Below, in pieces: positions 1-9,312 of a stretch of DNA of 64,000 nt. Under the pieces are notes generated by a model, which saw only the letters and a list, made by a program, of their open reading frames with translations, was not told the origin of the DNA and made no database searches. The translations under genes and the position numbers were made by a program. The stretch's first letter is position 1. Each line of letters opens with the position of its first letter. This DNA comes from Vibrio tapetis subsp. tapetis (lineage in GTDB: Bacteria; Pseudomonadota; Gammaproteobacteria; Enterobacterales; Vibrionaceae). Where the stretch lies: assembly GCF_900233005.1 (NCBI RefSeq), contig NZ_LT960611.1, positions 3,658,001-3,722,000 on the forward strand, written 5' to 3'.

Positions 1-1
1 T

Positions 2-160
2 GACATAAAAGATTTACTTGTTCCTATGCCTACTATAAAAGAACAAACCAAAATCGCTGAGTATTTCCAAAACCTTGACCGTTTGATCAACCTACAACAG
101 CAGCAGATAGATAAGCTGAAAAATCTGAAACAGACGTATCTGGCAAAGATGTTTGTGTGA
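2..160 (+). CDS. hsdS: Type I restriction specificity subunit, C-terminal fragment
   Basis: Only the last 52 codons are in the window; the gene enters from the left. The fragment has the distal HsdS pattern: a PTIKEQTKIAEYFQNLD stretch followed by a helical, glutamine- and lysine-rich tail (QQQQIDKLKNLKQTYLAKMF) typical of the conserved repeat that ends each half of HsdS and contacts HsdM. HsdS sets the DNA target of the HsdRMS complex. hsdR follows 161 bp downstream on the same strand, so this is the end of an hsdMS(R) locus. The target-recognition domains are outside the window, so specificity cannot be judged. Confidence 0.85.
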   Translation, partial: DIKDLLVPMPTIKEQTKIAEYFQNLDRLINLQQQQIDKLKNLKQTYLAKMFV

Positions 161-321
161 TGATTTTCATCCATTAAGTTTAATCGCTTGAATCTCAGCG
201 CCCTCACATCAAATCTGGTGTAAGCGCACAAACAGACCAGCATAAAATATATATTTAGCCCCTCGCGTCAACCTCTGCAAATAGACGGCGGATTGCGAGC
301 CAACGTCAGCAAGGACAGGTT

Positions 322-3300
322 GTGACCTACACCAAAGAAGCTTTATTCGAACAGGATGTAATTACCGAACTTTGTAAAAAAGGCTGGGAAGATACTGTTC
401 TAAAAAACCTCACTGAAGCGGATTTACTGCAAAACTGGGCAGATATTCTCTTTCAAAATAACAATAGCATTGATCGCCTCAATAACGCACCGCTAACCGG
501 CAGCGAGATGCAGCAGATTGTTGAACAGATAACCTCGCTTAAAACGCCTTTAAAACTCAATGGCTTTATTAACGGTAAAACCGTATCCATAAAGCGAGAT
601 AACCCCGACGATGCGCTGCATTATGGCAAAGAGATCAGCCTGCATATCTACGACCGCCAAGAGATCGCGGCGGGTAAGAGCCGGTATCAAATTGTTCAGC
701 AGCCAAGATTTAACCGCAAAAGTGCCGTGCAGCATGACCGCAGAGGCGATCTGCTATTGCTGATTAACGGCATGCCTGTCATCCATCTGGAGCTAAAACG
801 TTCCGGTGTACCCGTGATCGAAGCGTGCAACCAAATAGAGAAATACACTCATGAAGGCCACTTTAGCGCAGGCATTATTGCACTGGTGCAAGTATTTGTG
901 GCGATGACCCCAGACCACAGCCTCTATTTTGCCAATCCCGGCAAAGATGGCCGCTTTAATCACGATTACTACTTCCAATGGGCAGATTTTTCTAACGAGC
1001 CGGTGAACCATTGGCATAAAGTGATTACTGATCTGCTTTCTATCCCTATGGCACACCAGTTAATAGGTTTTTACACTGTGGCCGACAATGCTGATGGCGT
1101 ATTAAAGGTGATGCGCAGCTATCAGTACTATGCCACTAACGCCATTTCCAGCAAGATAAGTGGCCTTGACTGGTCGGTGAAAAACAAAGGTGGTTATATC
1201 TGGCACACCACAGGCTCTGGTAAAACCATGACCAGCTTTAAATCCGCGCAGCTTATCGCTAACTCAGGGGATGCCGATAAAGTCGTATTTCTGATGGATC
1301 GTATTGAGCTGGGCACTCAGTCGTTGGAAGAGTATCGCAGTTTTGCCGATGCCACGGATGAAGTTCAGGGCACGGAAAATACCCATGTATTAATCACCAA
1401 GCTAAAAAGCACCAAGCCTGGCGATTGCCTCATTGTTACCTCTATCCAAAAAATGAGTAACATTCAGGATGAAGGTCAGTTAAAAACCGCCGATATTGAG
1501 AAAATTAACCAAAAGCGTATTGCCTTTATTGTTGACGAAGCGCACCGCTCTACCTTTGGCGATATGCTAACTGACATTAAAAAAACATTCCCTAATGCGG
1601 TGTTTTTTGGCTTTACTGGCACCCCGATTCAGGAAGAAAACCAAAAGAAAGACAGCACGACCAGTACGATTTTTGGCGATGAACTACACCGTTATAGCAT
1701 TCGCGATGGCATTCGTGACGGCAACGTGCTGGGATTTGATCCCTATAAGGTGATGACCTACAAAGATAGCGATTTACGGAGCGCTGTTGCCCTCGAAAAG
1801 GCCAAAGTGAATACACATGCGGAAGTGTTTGGCGATCCAGTAAAAGAAAAAGCTTACGATAAGTACATGGACAGTGCACGAGTGCCCATGGCTACGTCCG
1901 AGATTAACGGCAAAACCGTGCGTGGCATTGAGGCATTGCTGCCAGCCAGTCAATATGACCGCATCGAGCATAAGCAAAAAGTGATGGATGACATACTGGG
2001 TAACTGGACACGATTCAGCCGCGCCAACAAGTTTCATGGTATTTTTGCCACCCATAACATTCCCGAAGCGCTGGAATATTATCGCCTATTTAAGCAACAA
2101 GCCCCTCATTTGAAGGTTACAGCTCTGTTTGACCCGAATATTGACAATAAAGGCGGCGCGATAGCAAAAGAGGCCGGCTTAACCGAGATTATTGAAGATT
2201 ACAATAACACCTACAACACCACTTATACCCTGCCAACCCATGCGCAGTTTAAAAAGGATATCGCGGCACGACTCGCCCATAAAAAGCCTTACCAACACGC
2301 AGAGCAGCAACCAGATCAACAATTGCACCTGTTGATTGTCGTTGACCAAATGCTGACGGGGTACGATTCAAAATGGGTGAATACCCTCTATCTGGATAAG
2401 ACGCTGGAATACGCCAATATCATTCAGGCGTTTTCACGCACTAACCGTCTGTTCGGTTTGGATAAACCTTTCGGGAATATCCGTTATTACCGTAAACCAC
2501 ATACCATGGAGCAGAACATCAATAAAGCGCTCAAGCTTTACTCTGGGGATCGTCCTTTTGGTGTCTTCGTCGATAAGCTGGAAGATAATCTTAATCACCT
2601 CAATGAGGTGTTCGCAGACATTGAAGTGCTGTTTAACAATGAGCAAATCACGTACTTTGGGCAGCTGCCGAAAGACGAGGCTGTTCAAGCTAAGTTTGCG
2701 AGCTTATTCAATGAGTTCAATAAGTATTTAGAAGCGGCCAAAGTGCAAGGATTCGACTGGCAGGAAAGCAGCTATCAGTTTGAGGATACGGGCAGTGCGG
2801 TAGATGTGGCCTTTACCGAATCGCAGCATCAAACCCTATTGCAGCGCTATAAAGAGCTATCATCTGGTGGTGACGGTGGGGGGAATGAGCCCGCCGTACC
2901 TTACGCCATTTGGGGTTATTTGACAGAGCAAAACACGGGGCGAATTGATCATAACTATATGAATGCACAGTTTTCTAAGTTTCTAAAACAGCTTAGCCAA
3001 CCCAATGTTACGCCTGAGCAGATGCAGCAAACACGAGATGAGCTACACAAATCTTTTGCGAGTTTAAGTCAAGATGAGCAAAAGCAAGCCCATAAACTGC
3101 TTATTGATGTACAAGCAGGTAACTTGATTATCGAATCCGGGAAAACATTGCAGGACTACATTACTAGGGCGCAAGTAGAAGAAGAAAATGAAGCTTTGCA
3201 AATTATTGTCGATGCGTTGGGGCTAGATGGGCAACTGCTAAAATCACTGAAAACAGGTCAGGTTACTGCTGCAAACCTGAATAACTTCGGACGCTTTGAC

Positions 3301-3438
3301 ACACTGAAAGCCAGTGTCGATAAAGCCAAGGCAAAGGCTTATTTGGAAGCAAAGTTAGATAAAACGTTACCGCCACCTAAGGTGAACATCGAGCTGGATA
3401 AGCTTCTAAGAGAGTTTGTTTTACAAAAAGAAGATTAA
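322..3438 (+). CDS. hsdR: Type I restriction enzyme R subunit
   Basis: ATP-dependent translocase/endonuclease of a type I restriction system; it cuts unmodified DNA far from the HsdS site. The 1038-aa length is normal for HsdR. An N-terminal PD-(D/E)XK nuclease is visible (D143, then E157-x-K159 in the segment HLELK). A superfamily 2 helicase core follows, with Walker A HTTGSGKT near residue 295, DEAH near 407 and FTGTP near 433, then a helical C-terminal region that docks on HsdM. I chose the GTG at 322 because AAGGA at 311-315 is correctly spaced and no better start exists. The frame is intact, so restriction could be functional if hsdM survives upstream. A terminator follows at 3513. Confidence 0.95.
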   Translation: MTYTKEALFEQDVITELCKKGWEDTVLKNLTEADLLQNWADILFQNNNSIDRLNNAPLTGSEMQQIVEQITSLKTPLKLNGFINGKTVSIKRDNPDDALHYGKEISLHIYDRQEIAAGKSRYQIVQQPRFNRKSAVQHDRRGDLLLLINGMPVIHLELKRSGVPVIEACNQIEKYTHEGHFSAGIIALVQVFVAMTPDHSLYFANPGKDGRFNHDYYFQWADFSNEPVNHWHKVITDLLSIPMAHQLIGFYTVADNADGVLKVMRSYQYYATNAISSKISGLDWSVKNKGGYIWHTTGSGKTMTSFKSAQLIANSGDADKVVFLMDRIELGTQSLEEYRSFADATDEVQGTENTHVLITKLKSTKPGDCLIVTSIQKMSNIQDEGQLKTADIEKINQKRIAFIVDEAHRSTFGDMLTDIKKTFPNAVFFGFTGTPIQEENQKKDSTTSTIFGDELHRYSIRDGIRDGNVLGFDPYKVMTYKDSDLRSAVALEKAKVNTHAEVFGDPVKEKAYDKYMDSARVPMATSEINGKTVRGIEALLPASQYDRIEHKQKVMDDILGNWTRFSRANKFHGIFATHNIPEALEYYRLFKQQAPHLKVTALFDPNIDNKGGAIAKEAGLTEIIEDYNNTYNTTYTLPTHAQFKKDIAARLAHKKPYQHAEQQPDQQLHLLIVVDQMLTGYDSKWVNTLYLDKTLEYANIIQAFSRTNRLFGLDKPFGNIRYYRKPHTMEQNINKALKLYSGDRPFGVFVDKLEDNLNHLNEVFADIEVLFNNEQITYFGQLPKDEAVQAKFASLFNEFNKYLEAAKVQGFDWQESSYQFEDTGSAVDVAFTESQHQTLLQRYKELSSGGDGGGNEPAVPYAIWGYLTEQNTGRIDHNYMNAQFSKFLKQLSQPNVTPEQMQQTRDELHKSFASLSQDEQKQAHKLLIDVQAGNLIIESGKTLQDYITRAQVEEENEALQIIVDALGLDGQLLKSLKTGQVTAANLNNFGRFDTLKASVDKAKAKAYLEAKLDKTLPPPKVNIELDKLLREFVLQKED

Positions 3439-3512
3439 AGTACAATTCCATATAATTTTTATGCAAAAAACAGCCTATAAAATCACATGTACTTGTTGGC
3501 GGAAAAATAAAG

Positions 3513-3541
3513 CCCGAGTAAACATATTTACTTGGGTTTTT
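3513..3541 (+). terminator. Rho-independent terminator after hsdR
   Basis: CCCGAGTAAA and TTTACTTGGG form a 10-bp stem with one G-T pair and a 4-nt loop, followed by TTTTT. It lies 75 bp after the hsdR stop and closes the restriction operon. Confidence 0.8.
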
Positions 3542-3927
3542 ACTCTAACTGATAATTGTCCAGAGACGTGCCAGCACGATCACTGCTAGAACGTTTATGC
3601 CCCTTTTTGCGTTAGAACAAATGCTCTACACCCTCTAGGGAGCGTGCGTTTTCCCTATCAAATCTAATCCGATGCAAGAGCGTTAGGCCGAGCTTATTTT
3701 GGGCGTTTGTAGGTTGAAAATCGTATTGCTTGCTCAGAATCCGCCGGAGTTATACGAAAACTTTCGGCAATTTCTGAAGTTCACATCCTAGTCGCTAGGC
3801 AATACGGGCATTAGATTGAGCGGGAGTATAATTAGCGTTATGATTAGTCGCATATAATCAGAAAAAATGCATCTATATAGCGTTAAATGGATTTGATTTG
3901 ATTTATCTTGCACCAGAAAAGCGAAAA
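3542..3927. other. Gene-free stretch between hsdR and the Abi gene
   Basis: Both strands were read and no frame with a plausible start, ribosome site and protein-like composition was found. The stretch may hold decayed coding sequence on the minus strand, because stop-interrupted segments are visible, but nothing recognisable remains. Confidence 0.4.
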
Positions 3928-3945
3928 GCACCCCGCGGGGTGCTC
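3928..3945 (-). terminator. Terminator for the Abi-family gene
   Basis: AGCACCCCGCGGGGTGCT is a perfect 18-nt palindrome. Read on the minus strand it is followed by TTTTCGCTTTTC, a usable U-tract. It lies about 100 bp past the stop of the minus-strand gene at 4049. Confidence 0.65.
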
Positions 3946-4048
3946 TCTAGAGTGCTCAAGTCAGAGTCATTGGCGAGAATTTTATTACCAAAACTTTAGT
4001 CTGACGAGCTAGTGACTGAATTATGATACATAGTGGCTCTAGTGTCAA

Positions 4049-4993
4049 CTATACAACTCCAGGTAGGATTGTAACGACCCCACGCTTGCCCACGATCTCG
4101 TATACTTTTGAACTTTTTATGATGGAGTTAAACTGTCTTTTCGCTTGAGTCGGTGTAAGCATATTACTATAAGAAAGTGATTTATATACATTCAACGCTT
4201 CTAAACTAGTTAGCCAGTCAAAATGAGCTTTGTAATGAGATTCGAGGTAGTCATTCTTCCTATCTTCAGAAATCCAACCTAACAATCTGCACATTCTGTC
4301 ATTAAGCGTTCTCATGCGTTGCATGCTTTCTTCTGGTGTTGATGCTGCAGGATAAATTACGGTGTTTGTACGATGATGCTTAACTTCTGTAAATTTCCAT
4401 ATAGGTTCATGATGAGCAATACGATTCCTCAGCTCATTTACTTGGCTTAAACGGTTGAGAAAATCGTCTATTGCATCTTGAGTCCAATAAGTTGAGTGCA
4501 CTGCAAAGTGCCCCTTTAGTCCATTAAATAGAACATTTTTCCAGTCAACAGTGTTATTTCCTACAGTATGAGTAATCAAAAAACTCCAAAAGCCAAAGCT
4601 TTGTGCCGCAATCACCTTTCCCGGTGTGGGAACTGGGTGTTTGGCAGTTAACCTTCGTCTTCTCGATTTTAGGTGAGTCACCTTTCTAATTAGATCTATA
4701 GTTTTTGGGTGTAAATGATTTTGTGCAATTAGGTGCTCATACCAATCATTGTCAAATACGTGCCCTTGTTGGCGATTTGCTTCAAGTTGACGAGACAGCT
4801 CTCTATGAATAGTATTTCGCAAGGCTACTTCAAATATACTAATTAGCTTAAAAAATGATGCTGATAGTGCATCATTCCACAAGTATACACCTAAGCATTC
4901 CTCATCTGATGCGAGGTTAAAGTAATTACGATAACTGTTAAGGCGATCTGATGATATCGTATTGATGGTTTCACTAATATTGTTAGGTTTCAT
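4049..4993 (-). CDS. Abi-family (AbiD/F-like) abortive infection protein with HEPN motif
   Basis: Resembles the Abi_2 (AbiD/AbiF) family, single-gene phage-defence proteins thought to act as HEPN-type RNases. The diagnostic feature is the RX4-6H motif, seen as LRNRIAHHEPIW in the C-terminal half. The N-terminal half carries the family pattern of an aromatic helical stretch (YLWNDALSASFFKLISIFE) followed by EVALRN. I prefer the start MKPNN at 4993 (314 aa); an in-frame ATG at 5041 would add 16 residues of poor quality. It is convergent with hsdR and forms part of a defence cluster with it. The target RNA and phage trigger are unknown. Confidence 0.75.
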   Translation of the reverse strand: MKPNNISETINTISSDRLNSYRNYFNLASDEECLGVYLWNDALSASFFKLISIFEVALRNTIHRELSRQLEANRQQGHVFDNDWYEHLIAQNHLHPKTIDLIRKVTHLKSRRRRLTAKHPVPTPGKVIAAQSFGFWSFLITHTVGNNTVDWKNVLFNGLKGHFAVHSTYWTQDAIDDFLNRLSQVNELRNRIAHHEPIWKFTEVKHHRTNTVIYPAASTPEESMQRMRTLNDRMCRLLGWISEDRKNDYLESHYKAHFDWLTSLEALNVYKSLSYSNMLTPTQAKRQFNSIIKSSKVYEIVGKRGVVTILPGVV

Positions 4994-5390
4994 ATGCTTG
5001 TGGTTAGAGAGCAAAAGGAACATTATATGCCAGTTATGCAAAGGCGTCTAAATGCATTTAACAGATAAGGATTAAGCGCCGCGTAGCCAACGTTAAATCC
5101 CAAGTGTTGAATAAGCCCGAGCCTCTATAAAAGTAAATTGAGCGATCTGCTCTAGAAGGGTGGCGGCCTTAATACTTTTCTCAGGCGAGTGCGGTCTTCG
5201 TAAGGTAGATGTTTCGACACATCATCCGGTGCGTCCTGCACGTCAATTGTGCTATTTGCCACACCTGTAGTTATTCATGATTTGCTAATGTATGGTTTTC
5301 CGAAACTGATTTATGCCCCAAAGTTTGTTTCGACCACTAAAGAAGACATTACTAAACCTAATAGTAAGCATCTCCAATAACGATGATGCT

Positions 5391-5507
5391 CTATAGTTCT
5401 GTATAAACTTTACTTTGGGTTGATACGCATTCGATTCCATAGTTTAATATACGGAATTGATCCGCAGATAAATCGTTAGTTGCTAAGGTTTCAATATTAG
5501 TCATCAT
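5391..5507 (-). CDS. Possible small ORF, unknown
   Basis: A 38-codon frame starting MMTNIETLATNDLSADQ and ending STQSKVYTEL. Its composition is protein-like and it has tandem ATG codons, but no strong ribosome site is visible. It could equally be the surviving N-terminus of a lost gene. The remaining sequence between 5042 and 5563 shows no other credible gene. Confidence 0.25.
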   Translation of the reverse strand: MMTNIETLATNDLSADQFRILNYGIECVSTQSKVYTEL

Positions 5508-5563
5508 GTTTTCTGTTCTTAATGGTTGGTTAGAATTTAATAAAAATAAAGATAGGTAGTAGA

Positions 5564-6867
5564 ATGAATCAAAAAATTATAGAGTTAAAAAAATTATTTC
5601 TTGAGAAGGTGTCGTTAGGTAACGACGTTGATGAAGATATACTAAAAAAATAGATGAAATATTATATTTAATTAATGGATCAGAAGTTGATGATTTAAGA
5701 CAAATGTCTGCTAACTTATCACATGAACTTCATGAGATAGGTTCTAACTCTGTCCCTTATTTACTGATGTTGCTTCTTAATAAGGTCGAAGCTGTTAGCT
5801 ATAAACCTAATTATAAAGGAAGCAATGTATCACATGAAATTGATATGGAACTATTCATAAGCTTTTTTAAAAGGTGTTTTGGAACGTGTGAAAAAAGGTA
5901 TAAGAATACTAAATTTTAAACTACCATATTTAGATGAAAGTGAGAAATTAAATATATATTGTTGCACAAGATCTATGCTGGATAAGTATGTTAGTGAACC
6001 AATAGATGTTAGTGAACTAAATGCAGAGATGCCTCCAAGAGCTATTTGCCTAGGGATATCTAAAGTCCTATCAAAAAAATATGATTGTCAACACGAGTTT
6101 TTTATACAGTTTAGTTCTATTTTGGAAAAATTAGAGTGGACGCGGGCTATCTGCCAAGAAGCCCGGGTTCATGCAGAGGAGACATATTGATTTGCTCTCA
6201 TGCTGATGACGTTTTGTATTATGGTCATTACGCTAGATTTTCTATTTATACTAGCCAGACTAATGTTATAGATTCACTATTAAATGGTTGTCTACTTTTT
6301 ACGTCACTGTGCAATGAAGAATCTATTTGTGCAGAATTTATGGAAAAGGCTTATATTACAATATTTTTAGCCTTAAGAACTTTTCAGTTTTTCGAATTGG
6401 CAAGAAGTATATACAAAAGATATATATCAGATCTAAATCTCGATGAATATAATAAACAAAAGCTAGATCTTGCTAATTTTTACATGCAAATAATGGAAAA
6501 TAATTCAAGCGTTGTTAAAGACACTGAACGATATCTTGGTGAAAATAAAGATAAAATATTAGAATTTGGCAAGTCCTCCTTGATACCATGGTACGCACTA
6601 ATTTGTAATATGAATACACTCTTCAATCAAGAGTATAAAACAACAAAAAATATTATAGAATTTGAATCTATAGTTGAATCTAAACTTACAAGCCAAGAAA
6701 TTCAAGGCCTTAGAGCGAAGATTTTAAAGGGGAACTCAGAAGGGAAAGCTGCCTTGATTGAAGGGCTTGTTAACCTATCTCGCACAAGGAATAAGGCAGA
6801 CTATGTCCATGAAGTAAATCAGTTAATCGTTACGGCTAATCGAGTGATTGAAAGTGCATTTAAATAA
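5564..6867 (+). pseudogene. Frameshifted gene of unknown family in defence island (~430 aa if restored)
   Basis: Three consecutive frames make one protein when single-base shifts are repaired: near 5645 in an A7 run (MNQKIIELKKLFLEKVS... then DEILYLINGSEVDDLRQ), near 5866 in a T6A4 run, and near 6175 just before DILICSHADDVLYYG. The restored product is about 430 aa, highly helical, AT-rich in codon use, and ends LIVTANRVIESAFK. I do not recognise the family and see no nuclease, NTPase or membrane signature. Its place next to hsdR and an Abi gene suggests a defence role, but that is context only. All three shifts could be sequencing errors, since two lie in homopolymers and a clearly corrupted stretch begins just downstream. 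Confidence 0.55.
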
Positions 6868-6989
6868 ATCTGACATTGAAGGTCGTCTAATTGGGACATC
6901 AAATAAATTTCAGATGCAGTAGTTCGGTTTTGTCGGTAAATCCCATAAGAATTCTGGTTAGTTGCAATCAATCCCTTCAAACTTTTAAA

Positions 6990-7595
6990 TCCAAGAAAGG
7001 TAAAAAAATTCATTTAAGATTTAAAAAAAATTTTTTAAACGTTACATTTTCCGGATAAAAATTGCCCAGGAAATTAAATTCCCCTAATTTGTTGAATGGC
7101 CCTTGGGGCCTTAGAAAAAATTGCAACCCAGGTTTTTAAACCCCTTTTTGGGTTTTTTGGGAGGAAAATTGGGAGAGAGAAATTCTCCCCCGCCTTTTCT
7201 TGGGTATATTTTTTACCCTTTTTGTGAAAGAGTTCCCAGACCAAAAATGAAAAGAAAAAAAAAAGGGGGGGGAAACAATACCCCCCCCCTCCCCCGTGGG
7301 GGTTTTTAAAACACCAACATTTCCCCCCCCCCGCCCGTTGCCCCCAAAAATTCCCCCAAACAACAACCCGGGGGGGCAATAAAAAAAAAGGGGCCCGGCC
7401 CCACTGGGTTTTGGGTGTGGTTGCGGGGGGGGTTTTTTTTTACCCCATTTTGTTTCTGCCCCCCCCCCTTTTCCCAAACCAAGGGGCTGAAAAAAAAACC
7501 CGGGTTCTAGTTTCGGTCAATTGGGTTTGAAGTAAAAATTTAACAAGGGCCCTTTTTAGGGAGGGCCACAAAAAAATTTGGGGGGAAGGAACCTA
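6990..7595. other. Homopolymer-rich patch, probably corrupted base calls
   Basis: Runs of 6-10 identical bases (C10, G8, A9, T8) follow one another for about 550 bp in a way that fits neither coding DNA nor any regulatory or repeat class. Open frames here are low-complexity products of the runs and should not be treated as genes. It resembles the trailing end of an unreliable read placed in the consensus. Confidence 0.7.
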
Positions 7596-7730
7596 ATCCG
7601 TTTGCGCCACCAACAGCAAGGGCGACTGCTTGGCTCATTTTCCACAGGGATTTTTCTAGATACTCAACAGAGGCTTCATCATTTAAACCTTCCCGGATGC
7701 GCTTAGATCTGTTTTGAATAGGAGTTAATC
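7596..7730 (-). pseudogene. Remnant coding segment next to the corrupted patch
   Basis: On the minus strand a clean, protein-like frame emerges from the end of the homopolymer patch: it contains RIREGLNDEASVEYLEKS followed by LWKMSQAVALAVGGANGLG. There is no start codon in frame (an upstream TGA precedes LTPIQNRSK) and the other end dissolves into the homopolymers. I do not recognise the family; it is either a truncated gene or a real gene spoiled by poor sequence. Confidence 0.3.
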
Positions 7731-7933
7731 AATTGAGTGAAGCCCCTTGCGCTCTCGGACAGAGAGACATCATGTTATGCTGAGCATTCGTGCTCTAGTG
7801 GCGAGACGCTAGTCGCTGTTTGGCATGTAGAGAGAGTGAGGGTTGAGTTATGTTGCGCCCATGGGGAGTATCCTTTTTGTCTGAGTATCACCTTTCGGAG
7901 CTGCTTAGCTGTCCATCGGGCTTTCATGGTTCT

Positions 7934-7974
7934 CAATAACAAGGGCGCGAAGCGTTCATATACCCTTGTTATTG
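7934..7974. promoter_or_regulatory. 12-bp perfect inverted repeat
   Basis: CAATAACAAGGG (7934-7945) and CCCTTGTTATTG (7963-7974) are exact inverted copies around a 17-nt loop. There is no T-tract, so it is a poor terminator. It may be an operator, or the stem of an RNA; no gene is adjacent on either side. Confidence 0.45.
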
Positions 7975-8150
7975 GGGTTCTGAAAGATCATGGTTAACAG
8001 CTTGCGAGTCCGTAAGGTGATGCGAGTAGAAAGGAAAATCGGCGCATAAAAAACTCGGCCCTTACTCTGTCTTAATGACAGGCAGTGAAAGGCAACGAGG
8101 AAGAATGACGAGGCGTAGCGAACGCAGTAAGCGGAGGCGTTGGGTGATTG

Positions 8151-8362
8151 TTCGCAGGAACGCAATGGCACATCGAGCTTTGCTCGATATTCGTGTCATG
8201 CGTTATCGCGGGAGGAGCGAAGCGACGGAATGAACGGAGCGAAGCGAGAACGCCCAAGAAAAGGTCAGGATTTGCGAAAATATATCTCAAAAAACAGCGC
8301 ATTGATGCTTGATAATTCTCAGCCCCTCCTTAGACAAACAGACCTAGACCTAGACCTAGACC
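8151..8362 (+). repeat. Repeat unit 1, carrying a (GACCTA)n hexanucleotide array
   Basis: This block matches 8927-9147 over its whole length: AGGAACGCAATGGCACATCG, the hairpin ATCGAGC-TTT-GCTCGAT, GCGTTATCGCGGGAGG, GAGCGAAGCGAGAACGC, AAGAAAAGG, TTTGCGAAAA, then GATGCTTGA..ATTCTC. It ends at 8338-8362 in about four copies of GACCTA. The sister repeat ends at the same place in a different hexamer. It is non-coding on both strands as far as I can see. Confidence 0.75.
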
Positions 8363-8387
8363 AGTATGAGGTGAATAGTAGACAACA

Positions 8388-8624
8388 TTAAGATTCAGAA
8401 AAAAGCCACTCATCAGCTTCATTAAACGCTTGCTCAACAATGTTATTTGCGAGAGTTTTTTTATCTTTATGTGCATAAATATCGAGTCGATTACTCGTGC
8501 CAGCACGTACACGGACTTTTGCATCAGGAAAGATCCCATGCAGCCTTTTCTCTAACTCAACCGTGATCAAAGAGAGCCCGTTTTTAGGTAACTTATCCTT
8601 TTGAACCATCATTTCAACTCGCAT
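8388..8624 (-). CDS. dinI: DinI-like SOS-response protein
   Basis: A 78-aa protein of the DinI family, small acidic proteins that bind RecA filaments and modulate LexA/UmuD cleavage. It matches the family throughout: the opening MRVEMMV, KLPKNGLSLITVELEKRL, the central FPDAKVRVRAG, and the acidic C-terminal helix with NEADEWLFSES, where E. coli DinI has a similar ADDWF ending. The start at 8624 is preceded by TGGAGG at good spacing. A consensus LexA box lies 27 bp upstream, so expression should be damage-inducible. Plasmid copies of SOS modulators are thought to dampen the host SOS response during DNA entry; that role here is inference. Confidence 0.85.
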   Translation of the reverse strand: MRVEMMVQKDKLPKNGLSLITVELEKRLHGIFPDAKVRVRAGTSNRLDIYAHKDKKTLANNIVEQAFNEADEWLFSES

Positions 8625-8651
8625 AATTAACGCCTCCAGAGCCACACGTAA

Positions 8652-8671
8652 TACTGTATGAAAATACAGTA
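8652..8671 (-). promoter_or_regulatory. LexA (SOS) box upstream of dinI
   Basis: TACTGTATGAAAATACAGTA keeps CTGT-N8-ACAG with both flanking TA pairs, essentially the gammaproteobacterial LexA consensus. It sits just upstream of the dinI-like start, where it would overlap the promoter. Confidence 0.85.
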
Positions 8672-8763
8672 TCATACCGCGTATTTTTATGTAAAGCGCT
8701 TTAATATTTGCCTATTAATCTCAAAAAACCTGCCCGTTCCTTTTGAACTGTCTGGAGAGCGGA

Positions 8764-8925
8764 TCAGTCGCTCTCCAAAAGCTCGACCAGTTTAATGTAT
8801 TCATTTATGGTCAGCGGCTCCGGTGACTGTAGAACGGTTTTTCTGATCAGCTCTTTAGTCATATCAAGAGAGCCATTAAGATATTGCTGAGTAACAAAGA
8901 GAAGTCGCTTGAAAATCACCGTTGT
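8764..8925 (-). pseudogene. C-terminal remnant of an unknown gene
   Basis: A minus-strand frame reads RLLFVTQQYLNGSLDMTKEL and continues through an acidic end (NEYIKLVELLESD) before the stop at 8764. It runs directly into repeat unit 2 at 8927 with no start or ribosome site, so it looks like a gene tail cut by the repeat. An internal ATG at 8862 would give only 32 aa. No family was recognised. Confidence 0.3.
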
Positions 8926-8926
8926 T

Positions 8927-9147
8927 GGCAGGAACGCAATGGCACATCGAGCTTTGCTCGATATCGGTGGCATGCGTTATCGCGGGAGGCGGGAGGCGGG
9001 AGGCGACGGAATAAACCGAGCGAAGCGAGAACGCTAAGAAAAGGCAAGGCTTTGCGAAAAGAACAAAAAACACCTCACTGATGCTTGAGTATTCTCTGCC
9101 CCAAAGCCAAAGCCAAAGCCAAAGCCAAAGCCAAAGCCAAAGCCAGC
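8927..9147 (+). repeat. Repeat unit 2, carrying a (CCAAAG)n hexanucleotide array
   Basis: Sister of 8151-8362. It has the same order of blocks with about 80-90% identity by eye, plus an internal triplication of GGGAGGC (8987-9003). Its end holds about eight copies of CCAAAG (9101-9147) exactly where unit 1 has GACCTA copies. Confidence 0.75.
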
Positions 9148-9224
9148 ATGCACCGAGTTCAATTTTTATCCGTAAACGAACCAAAAATAAGGATTTGAAT
9201 CGCCATAGGCACTAGAATAGTGCT

Positions 9225-9242
9225 GGTTCGTGTAAACGAACC
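9225..9242. promoter_or_regulatory. Short inverted repeat
   Basis: GGTTCGT-GTAA-ACGAACC is a perfect 7-bp stem. The half-site GTAAACGAACC also occurs at 9172-9182. It lies about 70 bp ahead of the gene at 9313 and could be an operator for it. Confidence 0.3.
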
Positions 9243-9312
9243 CTTCTTTTCGCTTTCCCCAGGGGATCCGCAGCGCCAAGAGCGCCATAGATAGAGAGTC
9301 AGACCAGCAAGC

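Noticed and set aside
6901..6980. Possible relic of an IS6 right end (GTTAGTTGCAATC)
   Set aside because: Only about 13 bp resemble the terminus and the flanking bases do not follow the element.
7074..7477. Several open frames on both strands rich in Pro, Gly, Phe and Lys
   Set aside because: They arise from long homopolymers in an obviously abnormal stretch; no start signals and no plausible protein.
8140..8391. An 83-codon plus-strand frame through repeat unit 1, with DLDLDLD from the hexamer array
   Set aside because: No ribosome site, and the equivalent frame is not conserved in the sister repeat, so the unit is treated as non-coding.
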